Part shown: piece after piece, positions 13,099-22,765 of the stretch | How the letters are laid out: every line of letters starts with the position of its first letter | Position numbering within the stretch: the first letter of the stretch is position 1 | Source: Geotalea toluenoxydans JCM 15764 | GTDB lineage: Bacteria; Desulfobacterota; Desulfuromonadia; Geobacterales; Geobacteraceae | Direction of reading: 5' to 3' | NCBI RefSeq assembly: GCF_001311985.1 | Contig: NZ_BBCJ01000006.1 | Location: 1 to 64,000 of the forward strand | DNA: 64,000 nucleotides | Translations under genes and position numbers: made by a program | Notes under the pieces: model-generated | The model's database searches: none | What the model saw: only the letters and a program-made list of their open reading frames with translations | Told to the model about the DNA's origin: nothing

Positions 13099-15192
13099 TT
13101 ATATAGAGGATGCTGCGGGAGAAAATTCTATTTGCACTTCCGTTTCAGGCCCAGCTTCAGCGTCGGTCTCCGTCTTGATTATTTCGATCTCGCGATGCAG
13201 AGTGTTTACAGCTTCGCTGATGCCCCCGAAGCGTGTCGCCACCTCCTTCACCCCTTTAACGGTATCGATACTGATGTGACTTACCTTTTCCATGGCAACA
13301 ATTAATTCTTCGCTCATCTCGCGCTGTTTTCTGGAAGCTGTAGCTATCTCGCAAGTCTTGTCGTTTGCCATGGTAAGGTTTTTTGAAATAAGCTGTATGG
13401 ACTCAACCTGGCTTTCGGAGGCGGACCTGGTGATCCTCGTAGCCTCCCGGATGGTATCAAAGTCCTGCTGTAAACCCTTTATGCCATCATTCTCGACTCC
13501 GGTGGTGCGGTTCACCTCATTTATCAGCTCCCTTATTTCGTCGAAAGCTTTGACAATCCCCTGCAGACCCTGGTTCTGGTCAGCCGTCACATCCTGAATG
13601 GTGCTGACCATCTGCGTAGAGCGTTGAGAGGCATCCCGGATCTGAAGCAGTGCCTCATTGACCTTCACGGCAACTGTCTTCCCCTCTGCAACCATCCTGG
13701 ATGTGGCGATGGCCGAAGATACCGCCAAACTGATTTCATGCTGGATGGCTGAAACTATGGCCTCAATTTCCGTGGTCGAGTTTGCGGTCTTGTTGGAAAG
13801 CTCTTTCATCTGAGCTGCAACGACAGAAAACGGGCGGCCATGTTCACCGGCCTGACCGGAGAGAATCTGCGCATTAAGAGAGAGGAGCTTCGTCTGGTCG
13901 GTCACCTCCTTGATAACCTCAAGTATTTTTGCAATATCGTTCGACCTGGAGCCAAGACTCGAAATAGTACCTGAAAGAGAGGCGGCAAGCTGGTCGATTT
14001 TCTGCATGCTTTCTATTGCATCGTTTACCGATTTCACCCCCTGTTCGGCGATAATACTGTTCATCTCCTCGGAAACATCCGTTGTCTCCCTGACAATGGC
14101 AGCAATTCTTGTAACAGAGCTGTTGATACCGGATACGGCAAGATCGGCGGCTGCTACAGAACCGTCGGCCTTTGCCGCCACCGAAGCAACCTCGTTTGCC
14201 GCATTGGAAAGTCCAATGATGGTGCCGTAGGAGGAATCGACATGGCTGCTGAGGCGATCCATTTTGTCCACCACGCCTTGGGAAGCACTGAGGATATCAC
14301 CCAGGGCTGAGGTGCTTTCCCGGGAAAGGTCGAGCAGTTCCTCAGTGGCATTGATGATCTGCTGCTGGGAGACCAGGGAGTTTTGCACCGAGAGGAGAGC
14401 TTTTCCAGTTGACTCCTGCTGCTGGGTTACACCCTTGATGAGCGTTCTGAAAGTCCTGGAAAGGTGATTGGTAGCATCGGCAACGTTGCTGGAGATTTTC
14501 TTGATCCTCCCTACGGTCGTGGAGAGCCAGCCTATGACGAAATCGAGTCCATAGGAGATGGAGCCCAGTTCATCATTGGCAAACTGTTTAGTCCGGGTAG
14601 TCAGGTCCCCGCTGCTGACCTGATTCAGATTGGCATTGATCAGCGCAATCTTGGAGCCGATATCCCGATTGAAAAAGAAGATGGTGAAGGCGCCCAGAAG
14701 CAGAAAGAGAACCCCGGTAAGAACAATGGAAACCATTGTCTGGGACAGGATATTGCCCATGACTCTGGCATGGGAGTAAGAAAAGTCAATGGTGCCGACC
14801 CTCTCGGTTCCGGAGAGGACAGGCAGCGCCATCTTAAGCTGATCGGCAGGAGGATTGGGCTTTTTGACATCGATAATGGTGACGCCATTGTCGATGTAGG
14901 TAATCCGGACAAGATCCGGGTCCTTGATCATCTCATCAGCCAACTGCCCCAGGTAGGTGAAATCAAAGGTCGCTCTCGACACCACGGCAACGGCAGTAAG
15001 TTGCTTGCCGCAAAGAGTGAGCTTATCCTTTACATCCGCCTCCTGGATCTTTTTATTGGAGTGCAGTGACCAGCCGAGTGTCAGACACTGACCCAGGAAA
15101 AGAATAAAGAGAAGCCGAAGCAGGAATCTCCTGGAGAGACTCCTGCGAAACCGGTTCCTTTTTTCACCATGCCCTTCTTGCTCTGATTGCAT
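13099..15192 (-). CDS. methyl-accepting chemotaxis-like protein with divergent signalling tip
   Basis: A 697-residue membrane receptor: TM1 at about 23-42, a periplasmic domain of about 110 residues, TM2 at about 152-174, HAMP, then a long coiled-coil signalling domain. The hairpin tip reads QTKLLSLNAQILSGQAGEHG and continues RPFSVVAAQMKELSNKT. The normal tip has LNAAIEAARAGE and EVRKLA, so several usually invariant residues that contact CheA/CheW are changed. It starts 6 bp after the stop of the upstream PstS-like gene, so the two are almost certainly one transcript. It may sense the loaded binding protein. Coupling to the chemotaxis array is doubtful given the tip. Confidence 0.88.
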   Translation of the reverse strand: MQSEQEGHGEKRNRFRRSLSRRFLLRLLFILFLGQCLTLGWSLHSNKKIQEADVKDKLTLCGKQLTAVAVVSRATFDFTYLGQLADEMIKDPDLVRITYIDNGVTIIDVKKPNPPADQLKMALPVLSGTERVGTIDFSYSHARVMGNILSQTMVSIVLTGVLFLLLGAFTIFFFNRDIGSKIALINANLNQVSSGDLTTRTKQFANDELGSISYGLDFVIGWLSTTVGRIKKISSNVADATNHLSRTFRTLIKGVTQQQESTGKALLSVQNSLVSQQQIINATEELLDLSRESTSALGDILSASQGVVDKMDRLSSHVDSSYGTIIGLSNAANEVASVAAKADGSVAAADLAVSGINSSVTRIAAIVRETTDVSEEMNSIIAEQGVKSVNDAIESMQKIDQLAASLSGTISSLGSRSNDIAKILEVIKEVTDQTKLLSLNAQILSGQAGEHGRPFSVVAAQMKELSNKTANSTTEIEAIVSAIQHEISLAVSSAIATSRMVAEGKTVAVKVNEALLQIRDASQRSTQMVSTIQDVTADQNQGLQGIVKAFDEIRELINEVNRTTGVENDGIKGLQQDFDTIREATRITRSASESQVESIQLISKNLTMANDKTCEIATASRKQREMSEELIVAMEKVSHISIDTVKGVKEVATRFGGISEAVNTLHREIEIIKTETDAEAGPETEVQIEFSPAASSI

Positions 15193-15198
15193 TGTGCC

Positions 15199-16006
15199 TT
15201 AAAATTTGAAAACGGTTGGGATGGCTTTTTCACTCTTGATGATCGCCTGCCCTTCCGGCGATTTGATGAAGGCCATAAACCGCTTGACCCCTTCGCCTCG
15301 GTTCTTTCTAAGGACAAGATTGTTCCGTAAGACAAATGGCCACTTGCCGCTTTCAAGCATCTGGTGGGATTTGTTGTCGACTTTGATTTCTTTGAATTTA
15401 CCCGCAGCATCCCCCAGGGCGATTGAATCAACAGGCCCGATGGCATTGTGGGTGGTGCCCAAAGCACCAAACATATCTGCTGATTTTGGGAGGTTCAGAA
15501 TCTCCGGCGCTTCTTTTACACTGGCCATACAGGCATAGGCCTGCGGAACATCGCCTTGGTGGAGTCACTCTCCGGCCTGGTCAGCGCAGCTATCGGGGCG
15601 TCCGCCCCCCCGACCTGCTTCCAGTTCTTGATCTTGCCTGCATAGATGTCGCACAGCTGCTGGCTGGTCAGGTTGGTTGCCGTAACATTCTTATTGACCG
15701 CCACAATCCCCGCAACCCTGGCGATCTCAAACTGCTCGACTTTCAGTTTTGCCTGCTCGGCAGTGATGGGCATGGCAGACATGGCAATGTCAATTGCCCC
15801 GGCATTGAGAGCCGCAATTCCCCCAGGCTGCCCCATGGATTTTGGGTTCACCTCAATGGCATCTTTCGGGTTTTTCTTCATGAAGGCCTTGCCAAGGTTG
15901 GTTAATAGAGGATCATGCTCCCTGAGCCCCCGATCTTGATGGTTTCCGCTTGGGCCGACGTAGCAATGAGTATGGACAGTGCAAGTACCAGTGTTGTTTT
16001 TTTCAT
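15199..16006 (-). CDS. PstS-like periplasmic substrate-binding protein (two frame breaks)
   Basis: The start at 16006 encodes MKKTTLVLALSILIATSAQA, a Sec signal, after an AAGGGGG site. The mature N-terminus ETIKIGGSGSM is the phosphate-type binding-protein opening. The frame breaks at about 15912 (restored SGSMIPLLTNLGKAF) and at about 15546 (restored MFRQAYACMASVKEA); each needs one C. The repaired protein is 269 residues, ending SEKAIPTVFKF. No pstCAB genes are adjacent; the neighbour downstream is a chemoreceptor, so this may be a sensory binding protein rather than a transport component. The ligand is not shown by the sequence; phosphate, another oxyanion or a different anion are possible. 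Confidence 0.85.
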
Positions 16007-16360
16007 GAACGATCCCCCTTCTAAAAAGGTTGTAGCTCCCTGAATTTATGGCCCAAACCGGTCAAAAATGAAGCTGCAGCACGATTATCGACCCGCCAAG
16101 GCAGTTCTAATGGGTAAGCAGAACATACACCAAGCATTTTAAGCGGTCAATGAATAATTATTAGAAAATCTATTTGGATTTATCCCTATGGTAATCATTC
16201 CCCAATGTCTTTTTCGATAGAGGATTCCAATCCATTGGTTGGCCGGCATTTCTGACCTTGCATCCACCCTTGCCTCAGGACTGGCTTGCGTGAACAAGTA
16301 AACATGTGTATTGTTGCGTGAGATTTTAAAAGACCGAATATATCACCGACGGGAGAACCC
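16007..16360. other. divergent intergenic region before mazG
   Basis: About 354 bp between the divergently oriented PstS-like gene and mazG. A short minus-strand frame overlaps the start of mazG and has no support. I see no terminator, repeat or RNA motif; promoters for both genes must lie here but no consensus pair stands out. Confidence 0.5.
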
Positions 16361-17160
16361 ATGTCTGAAGAAATGAAAGGTTTTGACCGCCTCGTGGAGA
16401 TAATGCGGGAACTGCGGGCGCCAGGGGGGTGCCCGTGGGATGCGGAGCAGACCCACGAAAGCCTCAAGCGTTACCTCCTGGAAGAATGTTACGAAGTGAT
16501 CGAAGCCATTGATGCAAAAGACCCCGCCCACCTCAAGGAAGAACTGGGGGACCTCATGCTGCAGCCGATCTTTCATGCGGCCATCGCCGAAGAACGCGGG
16601 GAATTCACCATGGAAGATGTGCTGGACGCCATAAATGAAAAGCTCGTCCGCCGGCATCCGCATGTTTTCGGAGACCAGATTGTGAAAAGCGCTGACGAAC
16701 AGGTGGCAAACTGGGAACGGATCAAGAAAGCGGAAAAAGGGGAAGAAAGAAAATCCGCCCTCTCCGGTGTGCCGCCCCACCTGCCGGCCCTGATGAAAGC
16801 CCACAAAATTACCGAGAAAGCTGCCGGGTAGGTTTCGACTGGGAGCATACTGATCAGGTCTTTGCCAAGGTGATTGAGGAGTTGCATGAATTCGAGGAAA
16901 CCCTGGCTCAGGGTGATCAGGAACGTATGGAAGCAGAGCTGGGTGATCTGCTCTTCGCCATCGTAAATCTGGGCAGGTTTTTATCGCTGGATACAGAGGA
17001 AGCACTGCGTAAAACCATAAACCGTTTTATCCGACGATTTAATCATGTGGAAGACAAGCTTCATGCAGCCGGAGTGACCATGCAGGAAGCAAGCCTGGAA
17101 GAAATGGACAAACTCTGGGAGGAGGCGAAAAGAATAGAACAACAGGAGGAAGAGCGGTAA
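16361..17160 (+). CDS. mazG: nucleoside triphosphate pyrophosphohydrolase MazG (frame broken near 16824)
   Basis: Hydrolyses nucleoside triphosphates to monophosphates and pyrophosphate, a housecleaning function. Two MazG repeats are visible: PGGCPWDAEQTHESLKRYL with EECYEVIEAI and EELGDLM in the first, and VIEELHEFEETL with EAELGDLLFAIVNLGR in the second. The acidic helices EExxE and ExxD bind magnesium. The frame stops at 16831 after EKAAG; one added C (GCCCGGGTAGG) restores EKAARVGFDWEH and the second half, giving 266 residues. The start at 16361 follows GGGAG. LMLQPIFHA replaces the usual LLLQIVFHA, a small oddity. Confidence 0.92.
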
Positions 17161-17189
17161 TTGTTTCGGTTTTTCAATACGGTAACAGA

Positions 17190-17235
17190 TTTTCCACAAA
17201 AGCTGTGGATAATCTGTTAATAACTTTGTGGACAA
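17190..17235. promoter_or_regulatory. cluster of DnaA-box-like sites
   Basis: TGTGGATAA at 17204-17212 is the perfect complement of the DnaA box TTATCCACA. TTTTCCACA at 17190-17198 and TGTGGACAA at 17227-17235 each differ from the box by one base. The three lie within 46 bp in an AT-rich gap of about 270 bp (17161-17432) between convergent mazG and ogt. No dnaA, dnaN or gidA gene is in the window, so an origin role is unproven. Confidence 0.5.
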
Positions 17236-17432
17236 AACAATAAATTGATACTTTTCAAAGCCTTTCTGCAATCTGCTTATTTTTTACGCAGAGTATTTAA
17301 TTCAAAGATATCACTGACTTGGCAGTTCACTTCCCTTTTTTTTAAGTTGTAAACATTTTCGCAACAGGTTCAGGAATTACTTGATGAATTTGTTTATTCG
17401 CATGTTCATAAACATAATTAAAGAAATATCAT

Positions 17433-17990
17433 TTAAATTTTTGCCCTGCCGTTTCCATCCAGGGTAACACCCTCCATAATCAGCAGAATCTTCTTTGTGG
17501 CAATGCCCCCAGCAGCTGAGTAACCTGTCATTGCGCCTGAAGCGCCTACAACACGATGACATGGTATAACTATCGGCAAAGGATTGCGGGCCATGGCAGT
17601 ACCAACCCCTCTGGCTGCACCCCTGCAGCCGATTTCGGCAGCAATCCGGGCGTAGGTTTTGACTTGTCCATAGGGAATGGCGGCGACGTATTCATAGACA
17701 CGTTTCTGAAACGGAGTAAATCCTTCCTTGTCCAGTTCCAGGCGAAACTCCACCCGCTCACCTGAAAAATATCTCTGCAAAAGCTGTGCAGACTTTTCCG
17801 TCAGCCCGTTGCCCGTGTCTGCCTGGGGATAAAGCTTTTTCATGCCGGTCAGCATCTCTTCTACGCCGCTCCCGGCAAAAGGGAGGAAAACCTCGACCAG
17901 GCCGGCAGCACTGGCCACCACTCCACCTGGCCCCATGGGGGTGCTGTACACTGAGCAATATTGTGCAGACCGTTGCTTCCGTCTATTCAT
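17433..17990 (-). CDS. ogt: methylated-DNA--protein-cysteine methyltransferase
   Basis: Repairs O6-alkylguanine by a single transfer to its own cysteine. The 185-residue protein contains the active-site motif IPCHRVVGASG and the preceding helix-turn-helix GQVKTYARIAAEIGCRGAAR, quoted here in part as evidence for the DNA-binding wing. The N-terminal part is the usual ribonuclease-like fold without the Ada zinc domain. Its ATG overlaps the murJ stop by 4 bp (ATGA), so it is translationally coupled to murJ. Confidence 0.93.
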   Translation of the reverse strand: MNRRKQRSAQYCSVYSTPMGPGGVVASAAGLVEVFLPFAGSGVEEMLTGMKKLYPQADTGNGLTEKSAQLLQRYFSGERVEFRLELDKEGFTPFQKRVYEYVAAIPYGQVKTYARIAAEIGCRGAARGVGTAMARNPLPIVIPCHRVVGASGAMTGYSAAGGIATKKILLIMEGVTLDGNGRAKI

Positions 17991-19554
17991 CGTTTAAAGA
18001 CCTTCTTGCGCAGGAGATGTGTCACCTCACGGGCCTCTTCACAGCGAAGCAAGTGGGCAAATGCATAGTAGATGATAATTCCGGCAGCAACAGCTCCGCC
18101 AAGGACCAAGATCTTGACCAGTTTATGCCCATGACTGGACCAATCAGTCAGGGTAATGAACCAGTAAACGGCAACAGACATTGGCACCGACGCCAGAAGT
18201 CCCTTCCCCCCTGCCAGAACGATGCTTTTGCCGCCGAATGGGCCGATCTTTTTGCGCAGGAACCAGATGAGAAGCGCCATGTTGCCCAGTGCAGACAGGG
18301 TGGAAGCCAGCGCCAGTCCGCCGTGCCTGAGCGGCCCCATGAGCAGCAAGCTGAAACCGAGGTTGAGGATAAAGGCAGTGAACGCTGTCAACACCGGTGT
18401 CCTGGTGTCTTTGAGCGCATAAAAAGCAGGCACCAGTACCCTGACCATGGCCACAAAGGTCAGCCCCAGGGAATAGTAGAAAAGGGCCACGCCACACTGC
18501 TCCGCCTTTGCATAATCGAAGGCGCCCCCCATGAAGAGGAGGGAAAAAATGGGCGTAGAGCAGAGCATCAGGCCGGCCATGGCTGGTATCGTTATAAAGA
18601 GGGTCAATTTGAGGCCGAAGGCAAGGGATTCCTTGAGGGCATCCATGTCGCCGGCCGCCGCCTGCCTGCTCATGGAGGGAAGCACCGCCTGGGCCACCGA
18701 AACGGTAAATATCCCCTGGGGAAACTCGAAGAGTCGCTGAGCGTAGTAAAGAAAGGATACACTCCCCTGGGAAGGTAGGACGCGAGAATAGCGCCGACCG
18801 TGATATTCAGATAATAGACACCGACACCGAATATGGACGGCCCCATGAGGAGGGCAATCCTGCGCACTGCCGGATGATGGAAATCGAAGCGGAGACGGAG
18901 AGGAAAACCCATGCGGTAAAGAACCGGTATTTGAAGGAGCAGCTGTAAGATCCCGCCAAGCAAGACGCCGACCGCAAGGGAGACAATGGGCACCTGGAAG
19001 CGGCTATGGAGGAAGACGGCACAGAGAATCATTGAAATATTGAGGAAAACGGTAGAGATGGCAGGGGTGAAAAAATGGCGAACTGTATTTAATATCCCCA
19101 TGCAGAGTGCCACCAGGCTCACAAGAAAAATATAGGGGAACATCAGCCGGTTTAAGAGTATGGTCAGCTCCAGCTTTGAAGGCTCGGCCTTGAACCCGGG
19201 AAACATGAGGTTGACGAGCAGCGGGGAAAAGACAACCCCCAGCAGGGTGACAGCTGCCATAACCATGATCAGCAAAGTAAAGCAGATGTTGGCAAGGTGG
19301 CGCGCCTCCACTTCTCCCTTTTGTGAGTACCACTCGGAAAAGGTCGGCACAAAGGCCGAAGTCAGTGCCCCCTCGGCAAAAAATCTGCGCAGCATATTGG
19401 GGATCTGAAAAGCGGCGATAAAAGCGTCAGTGGCAAAACCAGCGCCGAATAGCCGCGACTGCACCATATCCCGCACCATGCCCATGATGCGGGATAGTAT
19501 TGTGGCAAAGCCGAGAACCCCGGCAGCGCGGACGATGTTTTTCTTTTCGGACAT
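17987..19554 (-). CDS. murJ: lipid II flippase MurJ (frame broken near 18770)
   Basis: Polytopic inner-membrane protein of the MOP superfamily that flips lipid II for peptidoglycan synthesis. It starts MSEKKNIVRAAGVLGFATILSRIMGMVRD, quoted in part; the RxxG/D loop and AF-IPN..R.FAEGALTSAFVP region are typical. The frame breaks at about 18770: ASYLP is followed out of frame, and adding one C gives ASYLPQGSVSFLYYAQRLFE, which continues to FPQGIFTVSVAQAVLPSMSR and on to 17987. Repaired length is 522 residues. The gene is normally essential, so the break is likely a sequence error. It heads a pair with ogt and lies downstream of the aldolase across a 200-bp gap. Confidence 0.93.
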
Positions 19555-19651
19555 TGATTCCTCAGACTCTGAATAATAATACCTTTACCCTGGCCGGTAT
19601 TGCCACCTAAATGTGGTCACCCGCAAGGGAGTGCTACATATGATTTTGTAG

Positions 19652-19672
19652 GGGCGACCCTAGCGGTCGCCC
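19652..19672. repeat. REP-like palindrome
   Basis: GGGCGACC at 19652-19659 pairs with GGTCGCCC at 19665-19672 around a 5-nt loop, followed on the plus strand by TGTTTTT. Both flanking genes are on the minus strand, so it is in the wrong direction for a simple terminator. The sequence looks like the REP-type elements common between bacterial genes. Confidence 0.45.
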
Positions 19673-19730
19673 TGTTTTTCCGGCCTTTCCCTTGAACATT
19701 ACTTCTGCATTCCTGGTAATTCCGGAGTAG

Positions 19731-19751
19731 GGATACCCCTTGCGGGTATCC
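19731..19751. repeat. 8-bp inverted repeat after the aldolase gene
   Basis: GGATACCC at 19731-19738 pairs with GGGTATCC at 19744-19751 around 5 nt, directly downstream of the minus-strand aldolase stop. No T run follows, so termination is possible but unsupported. It pairs in style with the palindrome at 19652. Confidence 0.35.
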
Positions 19752-19758
19752 TGGTAAG

Positions 19759-20931
19759 TCAGGATATCAGGTCGGAATTCATCCTCACCGACCGGAAATA
19801 CTCCTCCCGGCACCAGTTCTCCACCTGGACCATGGCGCGGAAGGCTTCGCCGAAATCGCGGCCGATGGTGAAGACCCCATGGCCGTAGACGATGGCCTTG
19901 CCCGGTTTGCCGATCACCGGCGGCACCCTTTTGGCCAGACCGCCGGCGCCGATTTCGCCGGCCACCACGGGGGTATCGCCCAGGAAGCGGACCTTGGGGC
20001 AGTCTTTCCAGCAGTCCTTGATCCCGCAGCCTTTTTCTGTGCAGCGCATGCTCATGACCACGGCGAACTTGGGATGACCGTGGAGGATGACCGCCGTGCC
20101 GGTCTCCTCGTAAATGCGCCGGTGGGCCAGAAGCTCACTGGAGGCGGTGATGCCGGTGGTGGAGGAATTGTCCATGGGGACCGGATCGATGCAGCCGGCC
20201 AGTTCATCCAGGCTGGCGGCGGTCTGGGAGATATAGATGAGCTCGCCCTCCCGGGCCGAGATGTTGCCGAAGAAGGAATCCACCAGCCCCCGCTCCACCG
20301 TGTAACGCCCCACACGCTCCACTTCCGCCAGAATCGCCTCGCCGCCGGTGAGTGGCGCTTCCGCAAAACTCAGTCCCTCTGCAGTCAGGGGATGCAGCCA
20401 TTGGTTGCGAAAGTCCGCGAATGCCTCGGCCTCTTCGGGGAAGATAAAGCCCCGATCCAGCACATCCTGCAGATATTTAACGAAGGAGGAGTGAAATATG
20501 GAGGAGTAGTTGATGTAGGCCTGTTCGACGGTAACGGCGCCGCTGGCGACAATGCCCACCCCCTCGATGATGATTCCCTTGCGATTGCCCAAGAGTTGGG
20601 CGATGCGGGGAGCAGGGTCGTCCTCCAGTTCAGCCCGGCGCAGAAAGGGAATGTCATGGAGAAAGGTGCGGGTCTCCGTGTCATTGGGGACAATGCGGCT
20701 CTCGGACATGGGAGCACGCCTCACCAGAAATTCGGCAAAGGGGAGCGAAGGGCGGGCGGCAACGAGGCCAAGGCAATTGAGGCGGGAGAGGGAATCGCCT
20801 GCAAGTTTTGCCAGACGCGGATTGCCTTCGCTGATCAGAACATCATCCTGGGCGGCAAAGGCGATCTCTCCGGTACATGCCGAACGGTCCGAGAGAAGCT
20901 TGGCACTGTATTTGGCGATCTGGTCTTTCAT
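19759..20931 (-). CDS. class II aldolase/adducin-family protein with tandem aldolase-like domains
   Basis: Family of zinc enzymes that cleave or epimerise sugar phosphates such as fuculose-1-phosphate. In the C-terminal half (about 195-390) the substrate loop FFGNISAREGELIYIS, the acid region MDNSSTTGITASSEL, and the zinc histidines in ILHGHPKFAV and VYGHGVFTIG are present. The N-terminal 190 residues look like a second, degenerate copy: GVGIVASGAVTVEQAYINY matches the end of the fold, but the zinc histidines are missing. At 390 residues it is longer than the usual 210-230. Its ATG overlaps the AOR stop by 4 bp. Substrate unknown; acting before the oxidoreductase in aldehyde formation is an inference. 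Confidence 0.8.
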   Translation of the reverse strand: MKDQIAKYSAKLLSDRSACTGEIAFAAQDDVLISEGNPRLAKLAGDSLSRLNCLGLVAARPSLPFAEFLVRRAPMSESRIVPNDTETRTFLHDIPFLRRAELEDDPAPRIAQLLGNRKGIIIEGVGIVASGAVTVEQAYINYSSIFHSSFVKYLQDVLDRGFIFPEEAEAFADFRNQWLHPLTAEGLSFAEAPLTGGEAILAEVERVGRYTVERGLVDSFFGNISAREGELIYISQTAASLDELAGCIDPVPMDNSSTTGITASSELLAHRRIYEETGTAVILHGHPKFAVVMSMRCTEKGCGIKDCWKDCPKVRFLGDTPVVAGEIGAGGLAKRVPPVIGKPGKAIVYGHGVFTIGRDFGEAFRAMVQVENWCREEYFRSVRMNSDLIS

Positions 20932-22667
20932 GGCAGACGCTCCAGAAAATCCGGGTCGGCAAAGGTCCCGTCTTCAGTCAGGCCGCGGATTCGGTAGTAT
21001 TTCTGCATCTCCCCATGGAAACGGTGCCGGTCAATCGGATAAATGTCGATCCCATCACCACTGGAGCCGGGCTCACTGTAAAACCGGTCCGGAAGGAGAT
21101 CATCCACTGCGGTAAAGCCGTTGGCGCAGTTATAGAATCGTTCGGTCAAGTAGATGCGCTCCCCTGTTTCTTTCAGTGACTGGGGCGTATATTCGACTCC
21201 GGTGGCGGCGCTCACAAGTTCCGCATATTCTTCCAGGGTGGCGCCGAAGAAGGAGAACTTGCAGGCAATCAGGGAATCGACAGCAGCATTGGTATCTTCG
21301 GCGATCTTGATGATCCTTGCCTTGCCCGAGAAGGAGAAACGGTCGGTGGGGACCGGCTTCCTCAAAATTTCGTGGGAGATGGGATAGGCGCGCAGATGGC
21401 AGCCCCCGCGATTGCTGGTGCAGTAGGCAAGCGCCATGCCGTAGGCACCGCGGGGGTCATAGGCCGGCAGCTCCAGGGACTTGACCGACATGGACAACTC
21501 CGGCCGGCCCAGTGCCTCTGCCACCCGGCGCGAGCCTAAGGAAAGGAGTTCCCCGTCATGGCATCGGCAGGCAATGTCATGGAGAAGCTGGGGAATTTCC
21601 TCTGCTATGGGGAACCTGCCGCAAATCTCTCCCCACGCAGAAAAGGTGGCAGCAGCAGTTATGGTATCCAGGCCCAGCTCGTTGCAGAGGGTATTTGCCT
21701 TGACGATGGCGGGGAGATCGGCAATGCCGTTGAGACCGCCAAAATGGGAAACCGTTTCATACTCGGGAAGATGCTCCCCGTTCGGCGTGCTCTTCTTGCA
21801 CTGAATGGGGCAACCATAGCAGCCGTCCTTTTTTGCGGCACAAGCTTTGCGGATGGCAGGACCTGAATAGTTGGCTGATTCGGCAAAAAAAGTCTTTCTG
21901 AAGTTTTCGGTGGGAGCCATGCGCCGTTGCCGCATCAGGTCCACCAGTGCAGGAGTTCCGTATTCGCCGATGCCAAGTTCGCCGAAGATGACCGGAGAAG
22001 CTCGAAAAAGCCGCATCACATCCTGGCGGGCGTGGTCGAAGCGGGCCTGATCAAAGATCGCAGTAGATTTACTGCCCTCCACGACAATGCCCTTCAGCCG
22101 CTTTTTGCCCATCACAGCGCCGAGTCCGCCACGGCCGACCGAGTTCCCTTCCCCCATCATGATGTTGGCATAAAGAACGCCATTCTCTCCGGCCGGGCCG
22201 ATACAGGCAACGCTGCCTCCTGCCCCCAGCGCAGATATGGCTTGATGAACCGTCTGCCCCCAAAGGTGGCCGGCAGCCCGAAGCTCAACCTTCTCGTCGG
22301 CAATGGAAAGCACTACCGGCTGACTGCTCTGGCCCGTGATGAACAAGGCATCGATCCCTGCGGCCTTGAGGCGCCAGGCAAAGCGTCCGCCAGCCGAACA
22401 ATCATAAATGGTGCCGGTAAGAGGCGACCGGGAGACGACAGCCAGTCTTGCGGCCGTGGGGGCAGAGGTGCCGCACAGTGGCCCAACGGCAAAGATCAAC
22501 GGCATCTGCGGGTCAAAGGGGTCGAGGCGATAATAATCCCGCATCAACCGCACCCCGAGCCCGCGCCCACCCAGATAGGAATGGAGCAGTTCAAGAGAGA
22601 TATCTTCACGCCAGCAACGGCCACTGGTCAAGTCTACTTTTAAAATTTTTCCGGTCCAACCAAACAT
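20928..22667 (-). CDS. aldehyde:ferredoxin oxidoreductase (tungsten type)
   Basis: Oxidises aldehydes to acids with ferredoxin, using a bis-pterin tungsten cofactor. The 579-residue protein starts MFGWTGKILKVDL and has LGGRGLGVRL near residue 32, then the cluster motif C283-x2-C286-x3-C290 (CYGCPIQC) and a fourth cysteine in DSLIACKF. The arginine-rich cofactor loop near GEGNSVGRGGLGAVMGKK is intact. It lies in a minus-strand run after manC and is translationally coupled to the aldolase. Which aldehyde is used is not shown; the coupling suggests a small aldehyde from sugar-phosphate cleavage. Confidence 0.93.
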   Translation of the reverse strand: MFGWTGKILKVDLTSGRCWREDISLELLHSYLGGRGLGVRLMRDYYRLDPFDPQMPLIFAVGPLCGTSAPTAARLAVVSRSPLTGTIYDCSAGGRFAWRLKAAGIDALFITGQSSQPVVLSIADEKVELRAAGHLWGQTVHQAISALGAGGSVACIGPAGENGVLYANIMMGEGNSVGRGGLGAVMGKKRLKGIVVEGSKSTAIFDQARFDHARQDVMRLFRASPVIFGELGIGEYGTPALVDLMRQRRMAPTENFRKTFFAESANYSGPAIRKACAAKKDGCYGCPIQCKKSTPNGEHLPEYETVSHFGGLNGIADLPAIVKANTLCNELGLDTITAAATFSAWGEICGRFPIAEEIPQLLHDIACRCHDGELLSLGSRRVAEALGRPELSMSVKSLELPAYDPRGAYGMALAYCTSNRGGCHLRAYPISHEILRKPVPTDRFSFSGKARIIKIAEDTNAAVDSLIACKFSFFGATLEEYAELVSAATGVEYTPQSLKETGERIYLTERFYNCANGFTAVDDLLPDRFYSEPGSSGDGIDIYPIDRHRFHGEMQKYYRIRGLTEDGTFADPDFLERLP

Positions 22668-22677
22668 GCAGAAAACC

Positions 22678-22702
22678 GTTCTATGTTCTATGTTCTATGT
22701 TC
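22678..22702. repeat. short tandem repeat GTTCTAT x 3.6
   Basis: The heptamer GTTCTAT is repeated three times and followed by GTTC, in the gap between manC and the AOR gene. It is a simple repeat of the sort that varies in copy number by slippage; no function is apparent. Confidence 0.7.
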
Positions 22703-22765
22703 GAGGTTCTGACCATCAACCACCGTCCATTAACCGCCGACTGGGTCTTTGGCCGCCGACTGCCT

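Noticed and set aside
19879-20997. A 372-codon plus-strand frame
   Set aside because: It is antisense to the aldolase/AOR genes, which show strong family motifs on the minus strand; shadow frame due to GC-rich codon use.
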